Positions 26,875 to 36,536 are shown, counted from the first letter of the stretch. The stretch: DNA of 64,000 bases from Shinella zoogloeoides (GCF_003574625.1 NZ_QNUJ01000003.1:62001-126000); one strand, 5' to 3'. Notes: generated by a model not told the origin, from the sequence alone. Numbers and translations: made by a program.

Positions 26875-27025
26875 CCCCCTCTGCCCTGCCGGGTATCTCC
26901 CCCACAAGGGGGGAGATTGGATGAAGCGCCGTCTCGCCCACCTCCAGCGTCGCTGATTGAGCAAGGCTTTCGCGTCTTGCCGATCTCCCCCCTTGTGGGG
27001 GAGATGCCCGGCAGGGCAGAGGGGG
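26875..27025. repeat. Long palindromic repeat, family A copy 2 (RIME-like)
   Basis: Arms at 26875-26917 and 26983-27025 match the other two copies, with one base change in the left arm and a different 65-bp centre. It lies between the two mutase subunit genes, starting 15 bp before the end of the small subunit. Confidence 0.9.
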
Positions 27026-27039
27026 ATAGGCTGTGCCCA

Positions 27040-28434
27040 TCATGCTGTCTCCACGCAATCAACCAGCAGCACCGGCCGAAGCCCCGCCGGTGTTGTCTCG
27101 TCGAGCGGCCCGAGCACCGTCACCGGCCGCTCGTCCTTCAGCGGAAACAGCGTCGTGCCCACGATAGCTCTTGCCTTCCGTGCGCCGCGCGCTGCCTCGA
27201 CCATGGCCTGTACCGTGCCCGAGGCGATGGCGGCGGAAAGCCCGCCCGTCTTCTCGATCCCGGTGAAGATCTCCCACGCCTTTTCCGCCAGCCCCTCCGT
27301 CAGCGCCTCGATGCCGCCCGCGCCGGCGGCGGGGTCGGCGACATGGGCGAGGTTGCTTTCGGTGATCAGCACGACCTGCGTGTTGCGGGCGATGCGGCGG
27401 GCGAGGATATCGGGCAGGCCGAGCGCCAGCGTGTGCGGCAGTACGGTGATCTCGTCCGCTCCGCCGGTGCCGGCGGAAAAGACGGCGATGGTGTTGCGCA
27501 GGATGTTGGTTTCCGGGTCGCGCCGCGTCAGCATGCGCCAGCTCGTCTCGGCGTGGATATGCGCCGGCTTCGGCTCGGAAATGCCGCAGGCCGCCTGCAT
27601 GCGGGCATGGATCAGCCGCGCGGCGCGCATCTTCGCCGTCGTGAGGAACTGGTCCTGGTCGGCGGCAAGCGACAGCGAGGTCGCCGCGAAGATGTCTTCA
27701 GGCGCGACGCCCGCCGCATCGAGCAGGCGCAGGCTTTCCGCCAGCGCCGCCGCGATAATGGCAAGCTCCAGCGCCTCGCTCGCCCCTGCATTGTGCGCCA
27801 GCCGCCCGTCGGCATTCAGCAGGGAGCCGGAAAAGCCGAAGCCGATCAGCTCCGTGGCGAGGTTGGCTAGTGCGCTGCTTTCGCCGTGGCCGCCGGCAAG
27901 CGCCGTGGTGAAGGGATCGAGGCCGAAATGCACCGGCGCCGTCTGCGCGCCGGCCTCCGCGAGCGAGCGGGCAAGCGTCGTCGCGAGCGCCCGGTCGGCA
28001 AAGCCGGCTTCGAGGCGAAGCGAGAAGGGGGCTGCGGCGCGCGCGGCGACGGCCTTGCGGAAGGTGGTCTCGCTGCCGGCTGCGATGCCCGTGCCGTGCG
28101 CTGCGGCGCTGCCACGGAAGACGAGGGAAACGCCGGTCGCTCCGTTTTCGAGGTCATCGGCCATCTGCGCGCGGGCGCGGGCAAGGTCTGCATCGTCGCG
28201 GCGCTGGTTGACGGTCCATGCGCCGCCCGCGTGCGGCGTATCGGCATGGCTGTGGGCGAGGGGCGCCGCGCCTTCGCGGCGGCTGTAGATCGGCTGGATG
28301 GCAAGGCCGTCGTCGCTATGCGAGACGAGCGTCGCCTCGAAATCCGCGCCTTTCAGCGCCTTTTCGGCCAGTTTGCGCCAATCCGCCTCGTCGAGCGGCG
28401 CAAAGCCCGCATCCGTCAATATGCTCGCGTCCAT
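27040..28434 (-). CDS. Methylmalonyl-CoA mutase, small subunit
   Basis: A 464-residue protein homologous to the barrel part of the mutase but without the C-terminal cobalamin domain, as in the non-catalytic beta subunit of two-subunit mutases. The diagnostic barrel text includes AETSWRMLTRRDPETNILRNT and MEAARGARKARAIVG-like ends. ATG 28434 gives MDASILTDAGFAPL; ATG 28470 is possible but no better. It is upstream of the large subunit gene in the same direction, so both should come from one promoter near 28,450-28,600. Confidence 0.92.
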   Translation of the reverse strand: MDASILTDAGFAPLDEADWRKLAEKALKGADFEATLVSHSDDGLAIQPIYSRREGAAPLAHSHADTPHAGGAWTVNQRRDDADLARARAQMADDLENGATGVSLVFRGSAAAHGTGIAAGSETTFRKAVAARAAAPFSLRLEAGFADRALATTLARSLAEAGAQTAPVHFGLDPFTTALAGGHGESSALANLATELIGFGFSGSLLNADGRLAHNAGASEALELAIIAAALAESLRLLDAAGVAPEDIFAATSLSLAADQDQFLTTAKMRAARLIHARMQAACGISEPKPAHIHAETSWRMLTRRDPETNILRNTIAVFSAGTGGADEITVLPHTLALGLPDILARRIARNTQVVLITESNLAHVADPAAGAGGIEALTEGLAEKAWEIFTGIEKTGGLSAAIASGTVQAMVEAARGARKARAIVGTTLFPLKDERPVTVLGPLDETTPAGLRPVLLVDCVETA

Positions 28435-28668
28435 CCCGTCGCGTTCTCCGTTTCCCGGAATTTCTTCCATCCGGGATACAGCGTAAAGGGCCACTTTGGT
28501 AGAGTGACCTTCAGGCGACAGCGGGTGAAAATTCCGGCGCGCAAGCCTCGGGCCAGTCGCGGCTGCCACAATTAGGGCAGGATTGCGGACCCAATTCGCC
28601 TTTTGTTAGTTGGTGATTCAGCCTCTTCGTTCATCCTGTCTTTCCGATAAACGGGTGCCCACGCTTTC

Positions 28669-29445
28669 ATGACCGATACCGCGCTTTCCCGCCGCCGCTT
28701 CCTCCAGTTTTCCGGCCTCGCCATGGCAAGCGGCCTTGCCGGCTGCACCTCGTCCATGAACACGGACCAGTTCCGCTACGAGACGCGGCCCTATTTCCGC
28801 AATCCCGCGCTGGAAGGTCGGCCGGAATATATCGACAACCGGCAGCCCATCGGCCTCTACGGCCAGACGCCGCCCTCGGGCCTGCTGCCCGAATCCTCGC
28901 GCTATGCCTCGATCTATGGCCCTTTGAACGACGGCGGCTTCCAGGTGCCGGCCGTGCCCTACCAGCAGATCGACGCGCGCTTCTACCGGCAGGAGGTCGA
29001 AAGCCCCTTCGCCGAAAAGCCGGGCACGATCATCGTCGATACGGGCAATCGCTTCCTCTATCTCATCCTGCCGTCGGGCCGCGCCATGCGCTACGGCGTC
29101 GGCATCGGCCGGCAGGGTTTTGCCTGGTCGGGCCGCGGTGTCATCCAGTGGAAGCAGGCGTGGCCGAAATGGACGCCGCCGGACGAGATGGTCAAGCGCC
29201 AGCCGGAACTCGTCAAATATTCCGGCGCAAACGGCGGCATGGCCGGTGGGCTCAACAACCCGCTCGGCGCCCGCGCGCTCTATATCTTCCAGAACGGGCA
29301 GGATACGCTCTACCGCCTGCACGGCTCGCCGGAATGGAAGTCCATCGGCAAGGCCGTCTCGTCGGGCTGCGTGCGCATGCTCAACCAGGATGTGATCGAC
29401 CTCTATGATCGCGTGAAGGGCAAGGCGCCGATCCTGGTGATCTGA
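28669..29445 (+). CDS. L,D-transpeptidase (YkuD), Tat-type lipoprotein signal
   Basis: A 258-residue peptidoglycan L,D-transpeptidase. The YkuD active site is clear: H-G-S at about residue 222 and SSGCVRM around residue 236, with catalytic Cys and supporting His. The N-terminus has both a twin-arginine motif (SRRRFLQF) and a lipobox-like LAGC at residue 25, so it may be a Tat-exported lipoprotein. Such enzymes make 3-3 crosslinks or anchor outer-membrane proteins in alphaproteobacteria. It is divergent from the mutase genes. Confidence 0.92.
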   Translation: MTDTALSRRRFLQFSGLAMASGLAGCTSSMNTDQFRYETRPYFRNPALEGRPEYIDNRQPIGLYGQTPPSGLLPESSRYASIYGPLNDGGFQVPAVPYQQIDARFYRQEVESPFAEKPGTIIVDTGNRFLYLILPSGRAMRYGVGIGRQGFAWSGRGVIQWKQAWPKWTPPDEMVKRQPELVKYSGANGGMAGGLNNPLGARALYIFQNGQDTLYRLHGSPEWKSIGKAVSSGCVRMLNQDVIDLYDRVKGKAPILVI

Positions 29446-29465
29446 GGGGCGTGCCTGTGGCATAC

Positions 29466-29618
29466 CCCCCTCTGCCCTGCCGGGCATCTCCCCCACAAGG
29501 GGGGAGATCGGCAAGAGGCGGGAACCGTGCTTCAGCAGCAATGTCAGAGATGGGCGAAACAGTCCCCCAATCCAATCTCCCCCCCTTGTGGGGGAGATGC
29601 CCGGCAGGGCAGAGGGGG
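29466..29618. repeat. Long palindromic repeat, family A copy 3 (RIME-like)
   Basis: Arms at 29466-29508 and 29575-29618 match the other copies; the right arm has one extra C in its C run. The centre is 66 bp. It fills the gap between the convergent L,D-transpeptidase and purN genes, where it could end transcription from both sides. Confidence 0.9.
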
Positions 29619-29627
29619 GGCGCCGCC

Positions 29628-30293
29628 CTAAAGCACCGCCGGCGAAATCAAATACGCGCCGTCCGCCTGCGGCAGGTCGCCGGAAGCAACGGCCTTGCCG
29701 CCCTCCATCCGCACCTTGCCTTCCGCGACGAGCCGCAGTGCCAGCGGATAGCTGCGATGCTCCACGGTGAGCACCCGCGCGGCCAGCGTCTCCGCCGTAT
29801 CGGCCGGCAGCACCGGCACGGCGGCCTGCATGATCACCGGACCTTCATCCATGCCTTCCGTCACGAAATGCACCGTACAGCCGGCAAGGCGCATGCCGGT
29901 GTCGATGGCGCGCTGGTGCGTGTGGAGGCCGGGGAAGAGCGGCAGCAGGGAGGGGTGGATGTTGAGGATGCGGCCTTCATGGCGGTTGATGAAGGTGCCG
30001 GAGAGCAGGCGCATGTAGCCGGCGAGGCAGATGATGTCGGGCGAGAGCGCGTCCAGTGCATCGAGGATCGCCGCCTCGTGCGCTTCCTTGCTGGCGAAGT
30101 CCTTGCGCAGGAAGGTGCGGGTCGGAATGCCGAGCGCCTCGGCCTTCGCAATCCCGCCCGCCTCCACCTTGTCGGAGAAGACCGCGACGATCTCGGCCGG
30201 GAAGTCCGGCGCCTCGGCCGCCTTCGCCAGCGCCAGCATGTTGGAGCCGCCGCCGGAGATGAAGGCGACGACGCGCTTGCGGGGCGACGTCAT
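29628..30293 (-). CDS. purN: Phosphoribosylglycinamide formyltransferase (GART)
   Basis: A 221-residue cytoplasmic enzyme that transfers a formyl group from 10-formyl-tetrahydrofolate to glycinamide ribonucleotide, the third step of purine synthesis. The phosphate-binding [10 protein letters not shown] is near the N-terminus. The active-site block runs through [15 protein letters not shown] and [14 protein letters not shown], with catalytic Asn, His and Asp. It overlaps purM by four bases (ATGA), the usual purMN arrangement. Confidence 0.96.
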   Translation of the reverse strand: MTSPRKRVVAFISGGGSNMLALAKAAEAPDFPAEIVAVFSDKVEAGGIAKAEALGIPTRTFLRKDFASKEAHEAAILDALDALSPDIICLAGYMRLLSGTFINRHEGRILNIHPSLLPLFPGLHTHQRAIDTGMRLAGCTVHFVTEGMDEGPVIMQAAVPVLPADTAETLAARVLTVEHRSYPLALRLVAEGKVRMEGGKAVASGDLPQADGAYLISPAVL

Positions 30294-31363
30294 AGGGCGA
30301 GCGTGCCCTTGTAGATCGTTCCGGGTGCGCCCTCTTCACGGGCGACCATGCGGCCGAGGCGGAAGACGTTTTCACCTTCGGCGACAAGCGCGGCCGAGAC
30401 CGCATCGGCCTTGTCAGCGGGTACGACGGCGATCATGCCGACGCCGCAGTTGAAGGTGCGCAGCATTTCCTTCGCTTCCACGCCGCCGGTCCTGGCGAGC
30501 CAGGAGAAGACGGCAGGGGCCTTGACGGCATCGAGGTCGATCTCGGCGGCAAGGTGTTTCGGCAGCACGCGCGGAATGTTCTCCGGGAAGCCGCCGCCGG
30601 TAATATGCGCCAGCGCCTTGATCGCGCCCGTCTCGCGGATCGCCTTGAGGAGCGGTTTCACATAGATTTTCGTCGGCGCCAGCAGCGCTTCGCCAAGGCT
30701 CTTCGCGCTGTCGAACGGGGCAGGCGCATCCCAGGCAAGGCCCGAGAGCGTGACGATCTTGCGCACCAGCGAATAGCCGTTGGAATGGACGCCCGAGGAG
30801 GCGAGGCCGAGGATGACGTCGCCTTCGCCGATGTCGCCCGCCGGCAGGAGCTGGCCGCGCTCGGCCGCACCCACGGCGAAGCCTGCAAGGTCATAGTCGC
30901 CATGCGAATACATGCCGGGCATTTCGGCGGTCTCGCCGCCGATCAGCGCGCAGCCTGCCTGCCGGCAGCCCTCGGCGATACCCTCGACGATGGCCGCGCC
31001 CTGTTCGGGATCGAGCTTGCCGGTGGCAAAATAGTCGAGGAAGAAGAGGGGTTCCGCGCCCTGCACCACGAGGTCGTTGACGCACATGGCGACGAGGTCG
31101 ATGCCGACCGTGTCGTGGCGGTCCGCGTCGATGGCGATCTTCAGCTTGGTGCCGACGCCGTCGTTTGCCGCGACGAGCACCGGATCCTTGAAGCCGGCCG
31201 CCTTGAGGTCGAAGAGGCCGCCGAAGCCGCCGATCTCGCCGTCCGCGCCCGGGCGGCGCGTAGAGCGCACCGCCGGCTTGATCTTCTCGACCATCAGGTT
31301 GCCTGCGTCGATATCGACGCCCGCATCGCTATAGGTCAGACCGTTCTTTTCCGACTGGCTCAT
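30290..31363 (-). CDS. purM: Phosphoribosylformylglycinamidine cyclo-ligase (AIRS)
   Basis: A 357-residue ATP-dependent enzyme forming aminoimidazole ribotide, the fifth purine step. Conserved text includes [12 protein letters not shown], the nucleotide-binding [14 protein letters not shown] region, and [12 protein letters not shown]. The start ATG 31363 ([15 protein letters not shown]) fits the family; the longer frame to 31432 is rejected. It is the first gene of purM-purN; the promoter should lie in the 31,364-31,500 region. Confidence 0.96.
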   Translation of the reverse strand: MSQSEKNGLTYSDAGVDIDAGNLMVEKIKPAVRSTRRPGADGEIGGFGGLFDLKAAGFKDPVLVAANDGVGTKLKIAIDADRHDTVGIDLVAMCVNDLVVQGAEPLFFLDYFATGKLDPEQGAAIVEGIAEGCRQAGCALIGGETAEMPGMYSHGDYDLAGFAVGAAERGQLLPAGDIGEGDVILGLASSGVHSNGYSLVRKIVTLSGLAWDAPAPFDSAKSLGEALLAPTKIYVKPLLKAIRETGAIKALAHITGGGFPENIPRVLPKHLAAEIDLDAVKAPAVFSWLARTGGVEAKEMLRTFNCGVGMIAVVPADKADAVSAALVAEGENVFRLGRMVAREEGAPGTIYKGTLAL

Positions 31364-31754
31364 GCTCTCGTCTCCGGCGCTGGAGCATTCTGCAGGCAGG
31401 CACTTCCGCCTGCCGTCGCACAAATGCGGCAAAACAAATGGACAGAGCAGGTGAGCGGATGAAGGCGGGCCCGGCTGCTCTGAGCTGTTCGCGCCCGATT
31501 GGCATGACGGGGCCGCAAGTGCAAGAAGAATGCCGGGAAAGCGGGGATTTTTTCACCGAATTGCTGGCCGGGCGTGACGATTGTTCCTCACCCACAAGAG
31601 GCGAGGGATGCATCCGTGTGCGATGCGGGAAAGGGAAACCAGCGCGGCATATCCCCTTCTCCCGCTCGCGGGGGAGAAGGGGGCCGGCAGGCCGGATGAG
31701 GGGCATCATGACCACGGGAAGGAGTGTCGCGGCGAAACCCGCCGCGACTATCTG
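31364..31754. other. Intergenic stretch, purM promoter side and repeat half
   Basis: This 391-bp gap should hold the purM promoter at its left. Its right part is a family B repeat module (31644-31704). Short open frames here have no recognisable family features, and I call no gene in it. Confidence 0.5.
31644..31704. repeat. Partial mosaic palindromic repeat, family B copy 2
   Basis: GCGGCATATCCCCTTCTCCC begins the block, followed by a hairpin with GGGGGAGAAGG and then GGCCGGCAGGCCGGATGAGG. This is the reverse complement of the left module of the copy at 24526. The second module is absent or decayed. Confidence 0.75.
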
Positions 31755-34700
31755 TCAGCCGATCGCCATCAGGCTGGCATTGCCGCCTGCGGCAGCGGTG
31801 TTGATGGAGGTGGAGACCTCCTCCAGCAGCCAGTTGAGGCAGTAGGCTTCCGGATCGCTCGAAAGTTCCGCCGCCGTCGCTGCCTGCACCAGCACCAGCG
31901 GGCCGGGAAGGCCGGCGATCTTGCGGTTGACGCGTTCGACGTCTCCCGCCTCGCCCTCGACGAGCGCGCCGGCGAACGGGCTATCCTTTGCCCAGTCGGC
32001 CGTCCATGTCAGGCGGGCGGCGACGGAGGCGGGGAGATCGGCGAGGGCGAGCTTCAGGGCTTCGACGCTGTCGATGGCGATCTGGTTGCCCGTCGCCAGC
32101 GCCGCCGCGACCTGACGCAGGAGGCCGGCTTCCGTCTTCGGCACGAGGAGGATGCGGCCACGCGGATGGAGCGCGTAGATGTTGCGCTCGCCGACCGGAC
32201 CTGGCAGTTCCCGCTCGAGACCGAGCGCGGAGCGGTTGGCGAAGCCGCGCGCCGTCTCGCCTTCAGCGGTCTTGCCCTTGCGGTCGAGCCAGGTGATGAA
32301 GTCGCGCAGCGCCGGGTCGGTATGCACTGAATCCTGCTGCGGCGGGACCGGGGCCTTCTGCACGAGGCGGCCGATATAGAGTGGGCCGCCGGCCTTGGGA
32401 CCCGTGCCGGAAAGGCCGCGTCCGCCGAAGGGCTGCACGCCGACGACCGCGCCGATGATGTTGCGGTTGACGTAGATGTTGCCGACCTTGATGCGGCTCG
32501 TGACATGCGCGATCGTTTCGTCGAGGCGCGTATGCAGGCCGAAGGTGAGGCCGTAGCCCGAGGCGTTGATGTCGTCGATCAGCCGGTCGAGATCGGCGCG
32601 GCGGAAGCGGATGACGTGCAGTACGGGGCCGAAGACCTCGCGCTTGAGGTCGGAAAGCGTCTTCAGCTCGATGATCGTCGGCGGAACGAAGGTGCCGTTC
32701 TCCGTGCCTGCCGACAGCGGAAGCTGCTCGACCTTGTTGCCGAGGTCGCGCATGTGCTCGATGTGCTTGACGATGCCGTTGCGGGCCTCGGCCGTGATGA
32801 CCGGGCCGATATCGACATTGAGGCTGTCCGTGCGGCCGAGCGTCAGTTCCTTGAGCGCGCCCTTCAGCATGGTGAGCGTCCGGTCTGCGACATCGTCCTG
32901 CAGGCAGAGCACGCGCAGCGCCGAGCAGCGCTGGCCGGCGCTGTCGAAGGCCGAGGCGATGACGTCGCCGACGACCTGTTCGGCGAGTGCCGAGGAATCG
33001 ACGATCATGCCGTTCTGGCCGCCGGTCTCGGCGATCAGCGGGATCGGCTTGCCGGTTTCCGAAAGGCGCTCGGCAAGCTGGGCCTGGATGAGGCGGGCGA
33101 CTTCCGTCGAGCCGGTGAACATGACGCCGGCCGTCTTGGAGGCGCCGACAAGCGCCGCGCCGACGCGGCCCGCGCCGGGCACGAATTGCAGAGCCCCGGC
33201 CGGAACGCCGGCCTCGTGCAGGATCTTCACGCTCTCATGCGCGATGATCGGCGTCTCCTCGGCGGGCTTCGCCAGCACGGCATTGCCGGCGACGAGGGCG
33301 GCGGCGACCTGTCCGGTGAAGATGGCGAGCGGGAAGTTCCACGGGCTGATGCAGACGATCGGGCCGAGCGGCAGGTGAGACGGGCCGAGCGTGCGGCGCG
33401 CCTGTTCGGCATAGTAGCGCAGGAAATCGACGGCCTCGCGCACCTCGCCGATGGCGTTGGCCGCCGACTTGCCGGCCTCGCGCATGATGATGCCCATCAG
33501 CGGTTCGATGCGGGCTTCCATGAGGTCTGCCGCGCGGTCGAGGCAGGCGGCGCGCTCGGCGGGGGCGGTCGCGGCCCAGGCAGCGACGCTGTCCGCCGCC
33601 ATGCCGACGATGCGCTCGGCGTCTTCCGCCCTGATCTCGGTGACGCGGCCGACGACGTCGCGATGGTCGGCGGGGTTCAGCACGTCGCTCGTCTCGCCGG
33701 CCGTGGAGCCGTCCGCCAGAAGCGGCGCGGCGTGCCACTGCTTCGCGGCGCTGCCGGCAAGCTCGCCGGCGAGTTCCGCAAGCGTCGTCTCGTTGGAGAG
33801 GTCGAGGCCCCTGGAGTTCTCACGGCTCTTGCCGAAGAGATTGTCCGGCAGGGCGATCTGGTCGTGCTGCGCGCCGACGACGGGCATGGCGGCGACGATA
33901 TCGACCGGATCGGCGATCAGCGATTCCACCGAGACCTTCGGGTCGGAGATGCGGTTGACGAAGGAGGAGTTCGCGCCGTTTTCGAGGAGGCGGCGAACGA
34001 GATAGGCCAGCAGCGTCTCATGTGTGCCGACGGGAGCGTAGATGCGGCAGGGCCGATCCAGCTTGTCCTTGCCGACGACCTCGTCGTAAAGCGGCTCGCC
34101 CATGCCGTGCAGGCACTGGAACTCGTATTTGCCGACGGCGAAATCGGGGCCTGCGAGCTGGTAGATCGTCGCGAGGCTCTGCGCATTGTGCGTGGCGAAT
34201 TGCGGGAAGACGGCATCCGGCGCGGCGAGCAGCTTGCGGGCGCAGGCGACATAGGCGACGTCGGTGTAGATCTTGCGTGTATAGACCGGGAAGCCTTCGA
34301 GGCCGTCGAGCTGCGCGCGCTTGATCTCGGCGTCCCAATAGGCGCCCTTGACGAGGCGCACCATGACGCGCCGGCCGGAGCGGCGGGCGAGGTCGATGAT
34401 GAAGTCGAGCACGAAGGGGCAGCGCTTGCCATAGGCCTGCACCACGAAGCCGAGGCCGTTCCAGCCCTTGAGGTTCTCGTCGAAGCAGAGGCCTTCGAGC
34501 AGGTCGAGCGAAAGCTCCAGCCGGTCGGCTTCCTCGGCGTCGATGTTGAGGCCGATGTCGTAGCTCTTGGCGATGGCGGCGAGCGCCTTCACCTTCGGCA
34601 GCAGTTCGCCCATGACGCGTTCGGCCTGCGCGCGGACATAACGCGGATGCAGCGCCGAAAGCTTGATGGAGATGCCGGGGCCGTCATAGATGCCGCGGCC

Positions 34701-35417
34701 GTCCGAGGCCTTGCCGATGGCGTGGATCGCCTTCTCGTAGTCCCGGTAATAGCGCTCGGCGTCCGCGGCGGTGGTCGCGGCCTCGCCCAGCATGTCGTAG
34801 GAATAACGGAAACCGCGGGCTTCGAGCGGCTTGGAGCGCTTCAGCGCTTCCTCGATGGTCTCGCCGGTGACGAACTGCTCGCCCATCATGCGCATCGCCA
34901 TGTCGACGCCGCGGCGGATGACCGGCTCGCCGGCCCGCGCGATGAGGCGCGTCAGCGCGGCGGAAAGGCCGCGGTCGTTGACGGTCGAAGTGAGCTTGCC
35001 GGTGACGACGAGGCCCCAGGTGGCGGCGTTGACGAACATCGACTTACCGCCGCCGATATGGGAGGTCCAGTCGCCCTCGGCGATCTTGTCGCGGATCAGC
35101 GCGTCACGCGTGTCGGTGTCGGGAATGCGCAGCAGCGCCTCGGCAAGGCACATCAGCGCCACGCCTTCCTGGCTCGACAGCGAATATTCCTGCACGAGGC
35201 CCTCGACGCCCGTGCCCTTGTGCTTGGCGCGCAGCGCCTCGATCAGCATGCGGGCGGTGCTGCGGATGTCGTAGCGCTGCGTTTCGGTCACGCGCGCGGC
35301 CGCGACGAGGGGCGGCAGGCACTCGGTTTCGGGGCGGCGATAGGCGGCGGTGATCGCCTGGCGCAGCGCGCTCTGGGGACGGATCGGCGGGGCGAAATCG
35401 GCGAAGGGTTTCTGCAT
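31755..35417 (-). CDS. putA: Bifunctional proline dehydrogenase / glutamate-semialdehyde dehydrogenase
   Basis: A 1220-residue enzyme that converts proline to glutamate in two steps at the membrane surface. The FAD-dependent proline dehydrogenase barrel (about 130-450) has GISIKLSALHPRY, NIDAEEADRLELSLD and RLVKGAYWD. The aldehyde dehydrogenase (about 530-1000) has the catalytic Cys in SAGQRCSALRVL. It lacks the N-terminal ribbon-helix-helix of the E. coli protein, so it is not its own repressor. Control fits the divergent Lrp-type gene 138 bp away. ATG 35417 gives MQKPFADFAPP, as in relatives; the longer frame runs over putR. Confidence 0.96.
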   Translation of the reverse strand: MQKPFADFAPPIRPQSALRQAITAAYRRPETECLPPLVAAARVTETQRYDIRSTARMLIEALRAKHKGTGVEGLVQEYSLSSQEGVALMCLAEALLRIPDTDTRDALIRDKIAEGDWTSHIGGGKSMFVNAATWGLVVTGKLTSTVNDRGLSAALTRLIARAGEPVIRRGVDMAMRMMGEQFVTGETIEEALKRSKPLEARGFRYSYDMLGEAATTAADAERYYRDYEKAIHAIGKASDGRGIYDGPGISIKLSALHPRYVRAQAERVMGELLPKVKALAAIAKSYDIGLNIDAEEADRLELSLDLLEGLCFDENLKGWNGLGFVVQAYGKRCPFVLDFIIDLARRSGRRVMVRLVKGAYWDAEIKRAQLDGLEGFPVYTRKIYTDVAYVACARKLLAAPDAVFPQFATHNAQSLATIYQLAGPDFAVGKYEFQCLHGMGEPLYDEVVGKDKLDRPCRIYAPVGTHETLLAYLVRRLLENGANSSFVNRISDPKVSVESLIADPVDIVAAMPVVGAQHDQIALPDNLFGKSRENSRGLDLSNETTLAELAGELAGSAAKQWHAAPLLADGSTAGETSDVLNPADHRDVVGRVTEIRAEDAERIVGMAADSVAAWAATAPAERAACLDRAADLMEARIEPLMGIIMREAGKSAANAIGEVREAVDFLRYYAEQARRTLGPSHLPLGPIVCISPWNFPLAIFTGQVAAALVAGNAVLAKPAEETPIIAHESVKILHEAGVPAGALQFVPGAGRVGAALVGASKTAGVMFTGSTEVARLIQAQLAERLSETGKPIPLIAETGGQNGMIVDSSALAEQVVGDVIASAFDSAGQRCSALRVLCLQDDVADRTLTMLKGALKELTLGRTDSLNVDIGPVITAEARNGIVKHIEHMRDLGNKVEQLPLSAGTENGTFVPPTIIELKTLSDLKREVFGPVLHVIRFRRADLDRLIDDINASGYGLTFGLHTRLDETIAHVTSRIKVGNIYVNRNIIGAVVGVQPFGGRGLSGTGPKAGGPLYIGRLVQKAPVPPQQDSVHTDPALRDFITWLDRKGKTAEGETARGFANRSALGLERELPGPVGERNIYALHPRGRILLVPKTEAGLLRQVAAALATGNQIAIDSVEALKLALADLPASVAARLTWTADWAKDSPFAGALVEGEAGDVERVNRKIAGLPGPLVLVQAATAAELSSDPEAYCLNWLLEEVSTSINTAAAGGNASLMAIG

Positions 35418-35555
35418 GGCGGGACCTATGAGAAGCGGTTTGCATGATATCCGGGAAACTGGCGCGGACAATATCACGGTGCTAAAAAACAAATGGACTT
35501 CAAATTGCCTTCGATTAGGCTGATCGCATCTATTTTCTGAAGATTGGAGGGTGAT

Positions 35556-36026
35556 TTGCCCGATATTTCCCATGCGGATGGGTCGTTGGATGCCTTCGAC
35601 CGAAAAATTCTCGAGGAACTCACGGAAAATGGCCGCATTCCCGTCGCGGAGCTGGCCGAGAAGGTGGGTCTTTCCAAGACGCCCTGCCAGAACCGCTTCA
35701 AGCGGTTGATCGCCGAAGGCTTCATCCAGGGCTTCAAGGCGATCCTCAACCCCTCGAAGATGAACCTTGATCATATCGCCTTCGCCGAGGTGAAGCTGAC
35801 CAACACGCAGGAAGAAGCGCTGACCAGCTTCAATGCGGCAGTGAAGAAGATCAAGGAGGTCGAGGAGTGCCACATGATCGCCGGCCGCTTCGACTATCTC
35901 CTGAAGATCCGCACCCGGGACATCAAGAAATACCGGCTGGTGCTCGGGGAGAGGATTTCGAACCTGCCCTATGTCGCCAACACCTCGACCAATGTGGCGA
36001 TGGAGACGGTGAAGGAACGGGGGTGA
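35556..36026 (+). CDS. putR: Lrp/AsnC-family activator of proline use
   Basis: A 156-residue Lrp-type regulator. The N-terminal helix-turn-helix is in LDAFDRKILEELTENGRIPVAELAEKVGLSKTPCQNRFKRL. The C-terminal ligand/oligomer domain contains EVEECHMIAGRFDYLLKI. Position head to head with putA matches PutR, the proline-responsive activator of alphaproteobacteria. The start appears to be TTG at 35556, since GGAGG lies five bases before it; the TTG at 35544 overlaps that site. Confidence 0.92.
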   Translation: MPDISHADGSLDAFDRKILEELTENGRIPVAELAEKVGLSKTPCQNRFKRLIAEGFIQGFKAILNPSKMNLDHIAFAEVKLTNTQEEALTSFNAAVKKIKEVEECHMIAGRFDYLLKIRTRDIKKYRLVLGERISNLPYVANTSTNVAMETVKERG

Positions 36027-36044
36027 GGTATCGCCTGTGGTCTG

Positions 36045-36180
36045 CCCCTCAGCCTAGCCCTCTCCCCGCAAGCGGGGAGAGGGGACGTGCCCCACGCGCA
36101 GTTGTTGGTTGGGGAAGCCGGTTCGGCATATCCCCTTCTCCCCTCTTGCGGGGAGAAGGTCGCGGCAGGGAGATGAGGGG
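36045..36180. repeat. Mosaic palindromic repeat, family B copy 3
   Basis: Left module 36045-36085 (CCCTCTCCCCGCAAGCGGGG) and right module 36124-36180 (GGCATATCCCCTTCTCCCCT) surround a spacer that matches, in reverse, the one at 24600-24625. It lies between putR and the DUF3008 gene. Confidence 0.8.
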
Positions 36181-36248
36181 GCCAAGCATGCCCCGGGAAC
36201 ATCGCACGGCCGCCCGCGTTTGCGCTCCTATCGACAAAGGAGGCTGTC

Positions 36249-36440
36249 ATGCCGGCAAAATCGAAAGCGCAGCAGAAGGCCGCCGGTGCGGCCCTTGCCG
36301 CAAAGCGCGGCGACATGAAGAAGAGCGAGCTCAAGGGCGCCTCGAAGGGCATGGAGAAATCCATGTCGGAAAAGGAGCTGGAGGAAATGGCTTCGACCAA
36401 GCGCAAGGGCAAGCCGGAGCACAAGTCGAAATCCGACTGA
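36249..36440 (+). CDS. Small basic DUF3008 protein
   Basis: A 63-residue, very lysine-rich protein beginning MPAKSKAQQKAAGAALAAKRG, the recognisable start of DUF3008. AAAGGAGG precedes the ATG. Nothing suggests a membrane segment or enzyme site. The composition (Lys, Ala, Ser, Glu) implies a disordered stress-type or nucleic-acid-associated protein; function is unknown. It stands alone after the repeat element. Confidence 0.82.
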   Translation: MPAKSKAQQKAAGAALAAKRGDMKKSELKGASKGMEKSMSEKELEEMASTKRKGKPEHKSKSD

Positions 36441-36536
36441 CGTTCTTCCGCCAGTCCGAGCTTCAGTCCCGGCGACGGCTGCCTAACCGCGCGTTTTGCG
36501 CAGCCGAGGCTGCGCTACTCCTCAAATATGGGCGGC

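Noticed and set aside
21271-29618. Repeated blocks taken as a possible CRISPR array
   Set aside because: Copies are thousands of bases apart, palindromic over 43 bp, without regular spacers or cas genes.
32505-35447. 980-codon open frame on the plus strand
   Set aside because: It is fully antisense to putA, whose protein is complete and recognisable. Long antisense frames are usual at this GC content, and its composition (Arg, Ala, Asp, His) fits no family.
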